A stretch of DNA of 19,920 bases from an uncultured Opitutia bacterium (GTDB taxonomy: Bacteria > Verrucomicrobiota > Verrucomicrobiia > Opitutales > UBA953), in NCBI GenBank assembly GCA_937874455.1, contig CALNBE010000053.1, positions 1 to 19,920 of the forward strand. The letters are read 5' to 3'. A model generated the notes under the pieces. The model saw only the letters and a program-made list of their open reading frames with translations, was not told the origin of the DNA and did not search any database. This document shows, in pieces, positions 1-8,139 of this stretch; position 1 is the stretch's first letter; each line of letters begins with the position of its first letter. Position numbers and translations under genes: made by a program.

Positions 1-575
1 CCGCCGCCATCTACGGCAACAATCCCTCAGTGCCCAAACTGGAAACCATGCTGCCCGAGCCGCAAAGTCCCTACGCCATCACCAAGCTCGACGGCGAATA
101 CTACAACGCGCTCTTCGCCCGCACCGGCCAACTGCCCACCGCCAGCACCCGCTTCTTCAATGTCTTCGGACCGCGTCAGGACCCGCGCGGAGCCTACGCC
201 GCCGCCGTGCCCATCTTCATCGAAAAAGCCCTACGCCATGAGCCGATCACCATTTTCGGCGACGGGGAGCAAACGCGCGACTTCATCTACGTGAAAGACA
301 TCGTAGGCGCCTTGGTTTTCACCGCCACCACGCCGGAGGCCACCGGCACTTTTAACGTCGGCTACGGACAAAAACTTTCCATCAACGCCCTCGCCGAAAA
401 AATCATCGCCCTCACCGGCTCCCGGTCGTCCATCCAGCACCTGCCCGAACGCTCCGGCGACGTGAAACATTCCCTCGCCTCCGCCGAAAAGCTCCGCGCC
501 GCCGGCTGGTCGCCCGCCCACAACTTCGAAGAGGGCCTCGCCGCCACCATCCGCGACTTTCAAAGCCACCGCTAA
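1..575 (+). CDS. NAD-dependent nucleotide-sugar epimerase (3' part)
   Basis: This is the C-terminal part, about 190 residues, of an extended short-chain dehydrogenase/reductase of the UDP-glucose/UDP-GlcNAc 4-epimerase type. It would interconvert the C4 configuration of a UDP-sugar in the cytoplasm for polysaccharide or glycan synthesis. The frame is open from base 3, so the N-terminal NAD-binding Rossmann part lies outside the window. Seen directly: AIYGNNP followed by the catalytic YxxxK in SPYAITK (Tyr codon 72-74, Lys codon 84-86), then RFFNVFGPRQDP and the substrate-domain signature FGDGEQTRDFIYVKDIV, all typical of GalE/WbpP-like enzymes. The ending IRDFQSHR is a normal C-terminus. Exact sugar specificity cannot be read from this fragment; dehydratase or heptose-epimerase relatives are less likely. 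A terminator follows 31 bases after the stop. Confidence 0.88.
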   Translation, partial: AAIYGNNPSVPKLETMLPEPQSPYAITKLDGEYYNALFARTGQLPTASTRFFNVFGPRQDPRGAYAAAVPIFIEKALRHEPITIFGDGEQTRDFIYVKDIVGALVFTATTPEATGTFNVGYGQKLSINALAEKIIALTGSRSSIQHLPERSGDVKHSLASAEKLRAAGWSPAHNFEEGLAATIRDFQSHR

Positions 576-606
576 TTTTCCTCCGCCCGATAATTGCCGG
601 ACACAA

Positions 607-635
607 AAAACGCGCCCCAATCTGGGACGCGTTTT
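607..635 (+). terminator. Rho-independent terminator after the epimerase
   Basis: AAAACGCGCCC pairs with GGG-A-CGCGTTTT around a short AATCT-containing loop, with one C/A mismatch beside the loop, and ends in TTTT. The A-tract on the left makes it potentially bidirectional. It separates the epimerase from the aminotransferase. Confidence 0.8.
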
Positions 636-713
636 CTCATTTCTCCGAGAAATGTTTTGCCAATCCTGCTCATAAGCAGACATTCCTGCGCCGCTGTAAA
701 AGTCCATAACATC

Positions 714-1904
714 ATGAGCCAGACTTCCTCCGTGCTATCCACTTGGGCCCAGAACATTGCCCCTTCGCCGACTCTCGCTGTCGACGCCAAAGCCAAGGCG
801 CTTAAAGCTGCGGGCAAAGATGTCTGCGGCTTTGGCGCGGGGGAACCTGATTTTGACACGCCCGAGTTTATCAAAACTGCCTGCGCCGAGGCACTCGCCG
901 CCGGACAGACCAAATACGCGCCCACTGCGGGCATTCTTCCTCTGCGTCAGGCACTAGCCGATGCCTACAACCAGCGCGGCTTCTCCGTCACCAGCAACCA
1001 AGTGGTCGTTTCCCCCGGAGGAAAAATGTCCTGCTACCTCGCCATCCTCGCCACGGTCAGCCCCGGCGACGAGGTGATCATCCCCGCGCCCTACTGGGTC
1101 AGCTACCCGGAAATGGTCAAGCTGGCCGGCGGCGTGCCGCGTTTTCTTTTGGCCGACGATTCCACCGGCTTCAAACTCACTCCCGAGCAGCTCCGCGCCG
1201 CCATCACGCCGAAGACCAAGCTGCTCGTCCTCAACTCGCCCTCCAATCCCACTGGCGCACTCTACAGCGAGGCCGAGTTACGCGCGCTCGTCGATGTCGC
1301 ATTGCAAGCGGGCCTCCTCATTCTCTCCGACGAAATTTACGAGCATCTGGTTTATGACGGCCAGACCAGTTGCTCCCCCGCGTTGTTTTCCTCCGAGGCC
1401 GCGCAGCGCGTCATCACCGTCTCCGGTTTTGCCAAAACCTACTCCATGACCGGCTGGCGCATGGGCACACTCGTCGCCGCAAAGGAAATCGCCGCCGCCG
1501 TCGCCGACCTGCAAAGCCAGACCACCTCCAACGTCACCACCTTCGCCCAGTTCGGCGCGCTGGCTGTTTACCAGCAACCCGAAAAAGCCAGGGCCGCGCT
1601 GGCCGAAATGCTGGTCCACTTTGACCGCCGCCGCCTCAAATTGCTCGCCGGGCTGCAGACGATCCCCGGCATTTCCTGCTACCGCTCGCAGGGCGCGTTT
1701 TACCTTTTCCCCAACATCAGCTCCTTCGGCCTCAGCTCCGCCGATTTTTGCGCGAAGCTGCTCGACGAGGAACTGGTCGCCGCCGTGCCCGGCTCGGCCT
1801 TCGGGGCCGAGGGCTACATCCGGCTCAGCTACGCCACCGCCGATGCCACCATCGAAAAGGGCACCGAGCGACTCGCCCGTTTTTGCGCGAAACTGCGCGG
1901 CTGA
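714..1904 (+). CDS. Class I PLP-dependent aminotransferase (aspartate aminotransferase type)
   Basis: A 396-residue cytoplasmic fold-type I aminotransferase, the normal length for bacterial subgroup-I-gamma aspartate aminotransferases, which exchange amino groups between aspartate (or a similar amino acid) and 2-oxoglutarate. Visible motifs: GAGEPDFDTP near the N-terminus, PAPYWVSYPEM, the PLP-contacting Asn178 in SNPTG, Asp206 and Tyr209 in SDEIYE, the Schiff-base lysine Lys241 in SGFAKTYSMTGWR, and the carboxylate-binding Arg in YIRLSYA near the end. The frame stays open 40 codons upstream, but that stretch runs through the terminator at 607-635 and is not family-like, so ATG at 714 is chosen; no Shine-Dalgarno precedes it. 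Only 48 bases separate it from trpA, so co-transcription is plausible. Aspartate is the best guess for substrate; prephenate or other amino acids are possible in this subgroup. Confidence 0.9.
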   Translation: MSQTSSVLSTWAQNIAPSPTLAVDAKAKALKAAGKDVCGFGAGEPDFDTPEFIKTACAEALAAGQTKYAPTAGILPLRQALADAYNQRGFSVTSNQVVVSPGGKMSCYLAILATVSPGDEVIIPAPYWVSYPEMVKLAGGVPRFLLADDSTGFKLTPEQLRAAITPKTKLLVLNSPSNPTGALYSEAELRALVDVALQAGLLILSDEIYEHLVYDGQTSCSPALFSSEAAQRVITVSGFAKTYSMTGWRMGTLVAAKEIAAAVADLQSQTTSNVTTFAQFGALAVYQQPEKARAALAEMLVHFDRRRLKLLAGLQTIPGISCYRSQGAFYLFPNISSFGLSSADFCAKLLDEELVAAVPGSAFGAEGYIRLSYATADATIEKGTERLARFCAKLRG

Positions 1905-1952
1905 GCAGTCCCGTTTTTCATTGGAAAAAAACCTCTGCTGTTCCCTGCCCGC

Positions 1953-2759
1953 ATGTCCTCCACCGACCGCATCGCCACCGCCTTTGCCACCGCCCGCCAA
2001 CAGGGCCACGCCGCCTTCATCGCCTACATCTGCGGCGGCGACCCCAATCTGGATGCCTCGGTGCAAATCGCCGAAACGCTTTTTTCCTCCGGGGTGGATT
2101 TGCTGGAAATCGGCGTACCCTTCTCCGATCCGCTGGCTGACGGCCCGACCAACCAGCTCGCCGCCCAGCGCGCGCTCGCCGCAGGAATGGACCATGAAAA
2201 AATCTTCACGCTGGTGCGCCGCATCCGGGAAAAATCCGACCGGCCGATCGTTCTCTACGCCTACTACAACCTGATTTTCTCCCAGGGCATCGCCCATTAT
2301 TTGCAATGCTGCAAGGACGCGGGTGTGGACGGCATTCTCACCTTGGATTGCCCGCCCGAGGAAGCCGGAGAACTCCTCGCCGCCAGCCGGGCCATCGGCC
2401 TCGCCAACATTTTCATCGTCGCCCCAACCACTCCGCCCGAGCGCGTGGAGCGCATCGCCCGCGACGCCTCCGGATTCATTTATTATGTCTCCCGCGAAGG
2501 CGTGACCGGCGAACGCAGCGACTTGGTCGCCAACCTCGCCGAATCCGTCGCCGCGATCAAACAGCACACCCATCTGCCGGTCGCGGTGGGCTTCGGCATC
2601 TCCACGCCGGAGCAGGTAACTGCCGTGGGAAAAGTCGCCGACGGCGTAATTGTCGGCAGCGCGCTGGTCAATGTGATCGCCGCCCATGCGGAGCACCCGG
2701 AGGAAATTTCCGCCGCGCTGGGGGAAAAGGCGCGCCACCTGATCGGCGGCCTGCGCTAG
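1953..2759 (+). CDS. trpA: Tryptophan synthase alpha subunit
   Basis: A 268-residue TIM-barrel protein of the usual TrpA length. It cleaves indole-3-glycerol phosphate to indole and glyceraldehyde 3-phosphate and passes indole through a tunnel to TrpB. The catalytic pair is present: Glu52 in LLEIGVPFSDP and Asp63 in LADGPTNQ (E. coli Glu49 and Asp60). The phosphate-binding end of the barrel is seen in VAVGFGISTPEQ and VIVGSALV, and the loop-6 region in YYVSREGVTGER. Small departures from consensus are TNQ for TIQ and CGGDP for TAGDP, neither of which removes a catalytic residue. trpB and the other trp genes are not in the window; the neighbours are an aminotransferase upstream and a transporter downstream. 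The ATG at 1953 follows a C-rich leader without Shine-Dalgarno. Confidence 0.96.
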   Translation: MSSTDRIATAFATARQQGHAAFIAYICGGDPNLDASVQIAETLFSSGVDLLEIGVPFSDPLADGPTNQLAAQRALAAGMDHEKIFTLVRRIREKSDRPIVLYAYYNLIFSQGIAHYLQCCKDAGVDGILTLDCPPEEAGELLAASRAIGLANIFIVAPTTPPERVERIARDASGFIYYVSREGVTGERSDLVANLAESVAAIKQHTHLPVAVGFGISTPEQVTAVGKVADGVIVGSALVNVIAAHAEHPEEISAALGEKARHLIGGLR

Positions 2760-2770
2760 GCGGCAGGCGA

Positions 2771-2801
2771 TTCCGGCACGTTTCCTTCTTCTCTGCCGGA
2801 A
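2771..2801 (+). other. Perfect 8-bp inverted repeat in the trpA-MFS gap
   Basis: TTCCGGCA at 2771-2778 and TGCCGGAA at 2794-2801 can form an 8-bp hairpin with a 15-base pyrimidine-rich loop. No T-tract follows on either strand, so it is not a standard intrinsic terminator. It could be an RNA-processing or attenuation structure, or an operator. Confidence 0.45.
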
Positions 2802-2828
2802 CAAAATCCCCCGCCATTTCCTCCTTCC

Positions 2829-4163
2829 ATGTTCTCCTGGGCCCGTTCGTATCCGGCACTCAACGACGCACAAACAGCCACCGGCTTGCGCGAGTTCTTC
2901 AAGGACGGGCTGGCCTTTCAGATTTTTTACACCCTCACCACCGCGCCACTCTTCGTGGCCTTCGCCCGGCTGATCCAGCCCAGCGACTTTTTTCTCGGTC
3001 TGCTGGTGGCCGTTCCGCCCGCCTGCCAGTTGCTCCAGCCGCTGGCCGTTTTTCTGGTGAATCGTCTGCGCAATCGCAAGTTGATCGTGGTTTTCGGCTC
3101 CCTGGCCGGCCGACTGCCTTGGCTGTTCATTCCGCTCATTCCTCTTCTGCCCAGCGTGCCTTTGCAAATGGGGGTGCTGCTACTCTCCCAGGTTTGGTGC
3201 TACGCATTTTACAACGTGGCCGGTTGCGCAATGAACACCTGGGCCCGCGATTTCGTCCCGGAGGAAATGATTGGCACCTACTTTGGCCGCCGCTTCGCTT
3301 GGTCCACCACCGCGGGCGCGTTCACCTTGGTTGGCGCGTTGTTTTTGCTGCCCAAAGAAACCGCCGCGCCTGCGGCACAATTTTCCATTTTTGGCGGCTG
3401 TTTTGTCGTCGCAGCACTGCTCGGCCTGCTCAGCTGCCGCTTCTTGGCGCGCATTCCCGAGCCGCATTACTCCCCAGCACCCGCGCCTTCTTTTCTCCAT
3501 CAATTGAGCGGCCCGCTCCGCTCGGCACAATTCCGCCGCGTGCTGGGCTTCACCGTAGTCTGGCAAATGGCCTTCGGGATGTCCTGGCAGTTTTACACCA
3601 AACACATGCTGGACAACTTGCAGCTGCCCCTGTCGCTGGTCACCGTGGTGACCGTCCTCAGCATGCTGCTCAACGCCTTCTTTTATCCGCTCTGGGGGAA
3701 CATTGCCGATCGCATCGGCAATGTTTCTGTGCTCGCGCTTACCATCCCGCTCCACCTCGCCGGGCTATTGCTCTGGCAAACTGGTGCCATCTGGCAAACC
3801 CCGGCCTTCAACCTCGGACTGGCCGGGCTGGTTTTCCTCCTTGGCGGAATCGCCTTCGCCGGCAACCAACTCTGCGTCTTCAGTCTCGTGCTCAAAGCCG
3901 CTCCCAAGGGCAGCGCCGCGCCCTTTTTTGCCTGCAACGCTTTTTTAATGGGAATCGTCGCCGCGATCAGTCCGGTGCTCGGCGGACTGATCGCCGACCG
4001 GGCGGACGCCAAGGGAATTTTCGCCAACGACACTCCGCATCTGTTTCTGGGGCTTCCAGGGCTCAACCAGACCTTTCTCGCCGCCTTTCTCCTTGGGCTT
4101 GTCGCCATTTTTCTCCTTCTTCGTCTTCCGCGCAATTCTCAGTCGGAGAAATGCATCGTTTAA
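2829..4163 (+). CDS. MFS transporter, substrate unknown
   Basis: A 444-residue, strongly hydrophobic inner-membrane protein of major facilitator superfamily size, probably with 12 helices. Helix-rich stretches run from about residue 28 to 205 and again from about 235 to 440, divided by a polar, Pro-rich central loop around 205-230 (EPHYSPAPAPS), as expected for two six-helix halves. The loop VNRLRNRKLIVVFG (77-90) and its counterpart WGNIADRIGNVSV (289-301) sit where the family's G-x-L-aD-R-x-G motif falls. The segment WARDFVPEEMIGTYFGRR (138-155) is typical of a bacterial MFS subgroup of unassigned substrate. It starts 69 bases after trpA, so it might be co-transcribed, but nothing shows that it carries an aromatic compound. 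The leader before ATG 2829 is pyrimidine-rich with no Shine-Dalgarno. Confidence 0.85.
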   Translation: MFSWARSYPALNDAQTATGLREFFKDGLAFQIFYTLTTAPLFVAFARLIQPSDFFLGLLVAVPPACQLLQPLAVFLVNRLRNRKLIVVFGSLAGRLPWLFIPLIPLLPSVPLQMGVLLLSQVWCYAFYNVAGCAMNTWARDFVPEEMIGTYFGRRFAWSTTAGAFTLVGALFLLPKETAAPAAQFSIFGGCFVVAALLGLLSCRFLARIPEPHYSPAPAPSFLHQLSGPLRSAQFRRVLGFTVVWQMAFGMSWQFYTKHMLDNLQLPLSLVTVVTVLSMLLNAFFYPLWGNIADRIGNVSVLALTIPLHLAGLLLWQTGAIWQTPAFNLGLAGLVFLLGGIAFAGNQLCVFSLVLKAAPKGSAAPFFACNAFLMGIVAAISPVLGGLIADRADAKGIFANDTPHLFLGLPGLNQTFLAAFLLGLVAIFLLLRLPRNSQSEKCIV

Positions 4164-4628
4164 CGCAAACGTGATATGAAAATTTTGAGATCCGGCACAC
4201 CGGAAAATTTCCTCGGGCAAAATCCCTCCGCCACCGTTTCACACTTCTCACAACTTGACCTAGATAATTCTCCACAAGCATCCTCAGAAAACCATTTCAG
4301 GACATGAAAGGTATGAGCAAAAATTTTCACCACACTGCCTGATCCTTATTCAATTCCTCAAAAACGCCGGAACAAAAGGTTTTCATTGCGAAAACCGTCA
4401 ACCGCGTGATTCTATCCTCCTGTTTCGCACCGATCCTTTGCACGCTTTTGTCGGCGCGACCCAACAGACTCATGTTTAACGACGCTTTCTTTGCGCCATA
4501 TTTCGCGGTCTCTCCGACCTTTATCCGCCCGATGCCTCGGCAGGGTGAGCCAATTTTCTTTTCCTTCCCTGTTTGGTCCGTGGAATGCTTTTCCTCCCCG
4601 TTGCGGGAGACCCAACCATCCCTTTTTC
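4164..4628 (+). other. Gene-free 465-base leader before the large PEPCK gene
   Basis: I find no conserved protein here. It is more A+T-rich than its surroundings in the first half. An imperfect hairpin near the MFS stop pairs TCCGG (4191-4195) with CCGGA (4200-4204), with flanking AAATTTT pairing across a bulge; it is a weak terminator candidate. A small hairpin CTCCC/GGGAG (4594-4598/4605-4609) lies about 20 bases before the next start. The frame of the next gene is open back to 4491, but that part looks like chance coding. Promoter elements must be here, yet I cannot place a convincing -35/-10 pair. Confidence 0.6.
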
Positions 4629-7600
4629 ATGAACAACACCGATCCCTCCATGCTCGATGAAACATCCCTGCGGGAACTCGCCCACCTGCGCCTCGCCACG
4701 CTTGGCGAATCCTATCCTGGAGAAAACGCCGCTGACGGAGTCATTCCCTCCGCCAAGCCGCTGTTGGAACAATTTCGCGAACAGGAACGCCTGCTGATCA
4801 ACTATCAGGCACCCGTGGATCGCCGCATCCAGACTTTCATCAACGACTACCTTTCCGTTGACGGTCTGCCCTCGCCCCACCTGCCCCGCGCCTCGCTGGT
4901 GCTCGACCGCCCCGGCCTAAGCCGCATTCTCTCCCTGCCACACGACCGCGACTACTTCGAATCCTCCATCCTCAAGTCCTACCGGATCAAGCAGGGCGTC
5001 CTGCACAACCCGATCAACGACCGCCGCACCACCGCTGGAGTGTTCCATGTCGCCGAAGGAGGCCTGCCCATCGCCGCCGACAAGACCGCCGTGCCCAAGG
5101 AAGTTTTCGCCAATCTCCTTGCCGAGGCGCTCAATCCGCCCGAGGAGTTCATGACTCTTCCCTACACGTCCACACTGGAAAAACCCGCCGCCCTCTGGGT
5201 CTCTCTCCTGCTCCGCCCGATCGTGGTACCGGGCGTCCCTGGCTTCACCCACGAGCGCAGCTCGGAAATCCGTTTCTTCGCGCCGGGCTCGCTCATCTGC
5301 AATCTCGACTTCGTCGAAGGCATCTTCGGCAACGCAGGCAACCCTTACCTCTCCGCCAATGACGCCGCGCTCGACCCGCTCCACTGGACTGGACACACCG
5401 GTTGCATCATTCTCGCACCGCACCTCATCCACCTGAAGAAAAAGAACCTCGGACTGCCCCACATCTCCCAGGCCACCGAACGTCAGAAGGCCCAGGGCGT
5501 GTATTGGGAAAACGAGGACGAATGCTACAACAACGGCAGCGCCTTCAAAATCACCGCCCGCGACGCCCGTGGGGTAATGGTCACCATTATCGCCGACAAT
5601 TATTTCGGCTACTGCAAAAAAGAGGTCAAAACCCAGATCAGTTTCTCCGCCAACCTGCACGGTCTGGCCGAAGAGGAACACGCCGGCGGCGCCATCGCCC
5701 GCTCCACCAATGATCTCGGCGAGGACTTCGACGACGCCAAGATCAACACCGAAGGCCACACCCTCGCCGAGGTGTTGAAGAACAATCCCGACCTGATGAC
5801 CCTCCAGCCCGAGGGCTACGGCATCGACAAGAATTTCCCCAATATCTACTATCTCCCCGAGGGTTCCAAGTTCTCCATCGACGACCAGCGCATCACTTGG
5901 ACCAACCCGCAGGGACAGGACGCCGCCATTCTTCTCCAGCCGGGCATTTTCTACACTCTGCCTTCTGGCTATCAGGTGCGGATGCTCCAGCCCTATGTGG
6001 GCCGGCGCTGGCGGCTTGTCGGCACCGCCGCCGAGGGCACCTTCTGCCACAAACCCTGCACCGTTTCCGGCGGAGGAAAATCCGAAATCTCCAAATCCAT
6101 TGCCGACGCCATCATCGGCGGCCCGGTTTTCATCGCCGACTCGAAAAAAGACTTTGACGCGCTCGACGCAATTTTCGCCCGCGACTACTCCGATCGCTTC
6201 GCCGACCCGGCCAAGCGCGGCAAAGACCAGCGCACCATCCTCAGCATCGAACGCACTCTCGGCTCCGTCATCAAACTCCTCACCCAGTCCCAGGACTACA
6301 CCGCGGAATACAACAACTGGCTCGCCAGCATCCCGCCCTACCTCAAGGAACTGGTCTTTGTCATCAAACGCTACTACCGCCCAAGCTGGGGCAACGACTG
6401 GCGCTCCCGCTTCAGCGTGGACATCATCAACGGCGTCCCCGGCAACGAGCTAAAATACCGCAAGCAACGCTTGCTCACACAGTATCTGCGCATCGGTTAT
6501 CTCAACGACGGATCCTGGCGCACCTTTGGCCTGCGCAAGGATTTCTTCCCCGCTGAAAAACTCCAGATGGAGGACGACATTTCCGCCTCGGTGGTGGTGC
6601 CGCTGCACGCACTCAAGGGCCTGCCCAAAATGGCCCGCAAAGCCGCCGCGCTCAAGTTTGTCGACAACTGCGAAAACCTTCTTTTTCAGCGTCCCGACGA
6701 GGCGGTCAATCGCGGTTACGACAAGCAAACTGAGCTGGATATGGCCCAGCCCGGCTGCTTCATCTCGAACTACGAGCCCCTCACCCATGACGATGCCAAG
6801 AAAATGGTCGAGGACGTCATCCGCTTCAGCCAGTTCACCAAGCCGATGAAGGACCTGATCGGCGGCTTCGCCAGCGAGACCTCGCCCGACTACGTGGTTT
6901 CCTCCGCCAATCCACGTCTGGTTGACGGCAAGCCGAGCAAAAACCCACGCTACCTCCAGGTGCGTCAGGACATTGTCAATCCGGTCGTCCACTACATCAC
7001 CGAGCTGAGCGCCCGCCTCAACCGCCGCCTTCCGGACAACGAAAAGGTGCTCTTCCCGGTTAACTCCGGGCTCGCCGGCCGCCGCAACAACGGCCCGGAA
7101 AAGGGTGTCCGCCCGCTTTCCGCCTACGGTGCCATTCACTACTTCGAGCTGCCCGAGCTGTTCATGGACTTCATCACGTCCATGACCGGAAAGTCTCCCT
7201 CCACTACCGGCGCAGGCTCCGAGGGTGCGCTCACCAAGGGGCCTTTCAATGCGGTACCCACGGTGGTCGACCTGAACAACGCCCTCGTCTCCTACATCCT
7301 CACCGGCTATGATGGCTTTGTGTCTTCCGCCGGAGTCGTCGGCCCGAAAGTCCGGGTCGATCACGACATTTCCCTCCTCATCCCCGAAGTGTGGAGCCGA
7401 ATGCGCCCGGAGGAACGCGAGCCGCGCTGGCTGATCGAAAACGGTTATCTGGAGCGCTGCCCGGACTTCGAGTTCAACGGCAAAACTTACCCCGGAAGCC
7501 GCCTCGGCTACCGCATCACCCAGTCCTTCGCGATTCACTTCTTTGGCCGCGTTTTTGTGAATCCTGACGTGGTGCTAATGAACGACATGCTCAAGCCCGA

Positions 7601-8066
7601 GGCCCAGGATCCGGCGATCTATGCCGAGAGCTATGATACCATCCTCGCCACCGACCAGCGCGTCGCCCAGTCCTACTTCGACGACAACACGATCGAGGGT
7701 GCCAGCCCGCCGCTCCAGGCCCTGCTGCACATCATGGCCAAGGGAAATTACCAAGGCAAAAAGTTGGACGACCCATCCATCCGTCAACTCTTCACCCGTG
7801 AGAGCCTGCTTTCCAGCGAATGGTACCTCGACCGGATCAAGGCCCGCCAGAAGGTGGAAACCCAGCACCTCTCCCAGGGTATCGCCTACCTCGAAGCCTT
7901 CCTGCAAAAGGAGGAATACTCCCGCGTGGCCCAATCCTTGGGCATCGCGGATCGCCTCGCTGACCTCAAGACCGAACTCGCCATGGTGCAAGCGCAGGAT
8001 TATCTGGAATTCCTCAACGGCTCCTTGGGCACGGACCCTTGGTTCTTCACATTGAAAAACAAATAG
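4629..8066 (+). CDS. PPi-type phosphoenolpyruvate carboxykinase (probable)
   Basis: A 1145-residue soluble protein that I recognise as belonging to the pyrophosphate-dependent PEP carboxykinase family (EC 4.1.1.38), known from Propionibacterium freudenreichii and Entamoeba and about twice the size of GTP- or ATP-PEPCK. The reaction interconverts PEP, CO2 and phosphate with oxaloacetate and pyrophosphate. Family-like segments include PPVDYRIQ-like APVDRRIQTF (61-70), GVLHNPINDRRTTAGVFHVA (123-142), EIRFFAPGSLICNLDFVE (213-230), IFGNAGNPYLSANDAALD (232-249), WTGHTGCIILAPHLIHL (253-269), DNYFGYCKKEVKTQISFSAN (323-342), and a P-loop-like CTVSGGGKSEISKS (477-490). ATG 4629 gives the length expected for the family; an in-frame ATG at 4650 is possible. 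It stands alone, with its own leader and strong terminator. Assignment rests on recalled similarity; such proteins are often labelled hypothetical. Confidence 0.78.
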   Translation: MNNTDPSMLDETSLRELAHLRLATLGESYPGENAADGVIPSAKPLLEQFREQERLLINYQAPVDRRIQTFINDYLSVDGLPSPHLPRASLVLDRPGLSRILSLPHDRDYFESSILKSYRIKQGVLHNPINDRRTTAGVFHVAEGGLPIAADKTAVPKEVFANLLAEALNPPEEFMTLPYTSTLEKPAALWVSLLLRPIVVPGVPGFTHERSSEIRFFAPGSLICNLDFVEGIFGNAGNPYLSANDAALDPLHWTGHTGCIILAPHLIHLKKKNLGLPHISQATERQKAQGVYWENEDECYNNGSAFKITARDARGVMVTIIADNYFGYCKKEVKTQISFSANLHGLAEEEHAGGAIARSTNDLGEDFDDAKINTEGHTLAEVLKNNPDLMTLQPEGYGIDKNFPNIYYLPEGSKFSIDDQRITWTNPQGQDAAILLQPGIFYTLPSGYQVRMLQPYVGRRWRLVGTAAEGTFCHKPCTVSGGGKSEISKSIADAIIGGPVFIADSKKDFDALDAIFARDYSDRFADPAKRGKDQRTILSIERTLGSVIKLLTQSQDYTAEYNNWLASIPPYLKELVFVIKRYYRPSWGNDWRSRFSVDIINGVPGNELKYRKQRLLTQYLRIGYLNDGSWRTFGLRKDFFPAEKLQMEDDISASVVVPLHALKGLPKMARKAAALKFVDNCENLLFQRPDEAVNRGYDKQTELDMAQPGCFISNYEPLTHDDAKKMVEDVIRFSQFTKPMKDLIGGFASETSPDYVVSSANPRLVDGKPSKNPRYLQVRQDIVNPVVHYITELSARLNRRLPDNEKVLFPVNSGLAGRRNNGPEKGVRPLSAYGAIHYFELPELFMDFITSMTGKSPSTTGAGSEGALTKGPFNAVPTVVDLNNALVSYILTGYDGFVSSAGVVGPKVRVDHDISLLIPEVWSRMRPEEREPRWLIENGYLERCPDFEFNGKTYPGSRLGYRITQSFAIHFFGRVFVNPDVVLMNDMLKPEAQDPAIYAESYDTILATDQRVAQSYFDDNTIEGASPPLQALLHIMAKGNYQGKKLDDPSIRQLFTRESLLSSEWYLDRIKARQKVETQHLSQGIAYLEAFLQKEEYSRVAQSLGIADRLADLKTELAMVQAQDYLEFLNGSLGTDPWFFTLKNK

Positions 8067-8092
8067 GCGTTCCGCTTCATTGAGTTTGCCAC

Positions 8093-8121
8093 GCCGCGGG
8101 GGAAATCCTCGCGGCTTTTTT
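8093..8121 (+). terminator. Rho-independent terminator after the PEPCK gene
   Basis: A 10-bp stem (8093-8102 with 8106-8115: GCCGCG/CGCGGC extended by GGGG/TCCT with two G-T wobbles) with an AAA loop is followed by six T residues. On the minus strand there is no T-run after the hairpin, so it mainly serves the plus-strand gene, although it lies tail-to-tail with comF. Confidence 0.85.
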
Positions 8122-8139
8122 CTGCCCGCACACCAGCAG

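Noticed and set aside
594..713. An upstream start for the class I aminotransferase at 594
   Set aside because: The extra 40 codons run through the terminator hairpin at 607-635 and do not resemble the family N-terminus.
1278..3167. A 629-residue open frame on the minus strand across the aminotransferase, trpA and MFS genes
   Set aside because: It is antisense to three recognisable genes, spans gene boundaries, and has a Gly/Arg/Gln-rich composition typical of GC-rich shadow frames.
2306..4174. A 622-residue plus-strand frame overlapping trpA and the MFS gene
   Set aside because: It is out of frame with both, Arg/Pro/His-rich, and has no domain-like pattern; trpA and MFS explain the region.
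4250..4275. TTGACC and TAGATAAT as a sigma-70 promoter for the PEPCK gene
   Set aside because: The two elements overlap almost directly, and no -35 lies at 16-18 bases from the -10-like box.
4308..4343. A 12-codon upstream peptide (ATG AAA GGT ATG ... TGA) in the PEPCK leader
   Set aside because: Too short to distinguish from chance, with no ribosome site or family resemblance.
4917..7538. Two long minus-strand frames (377 and 362 residues) opposite the PEPCK gene
   Set aside because: Their Gly/Val/Glu-rich, motif-free sequences mirror the codon bias of the sense gene.
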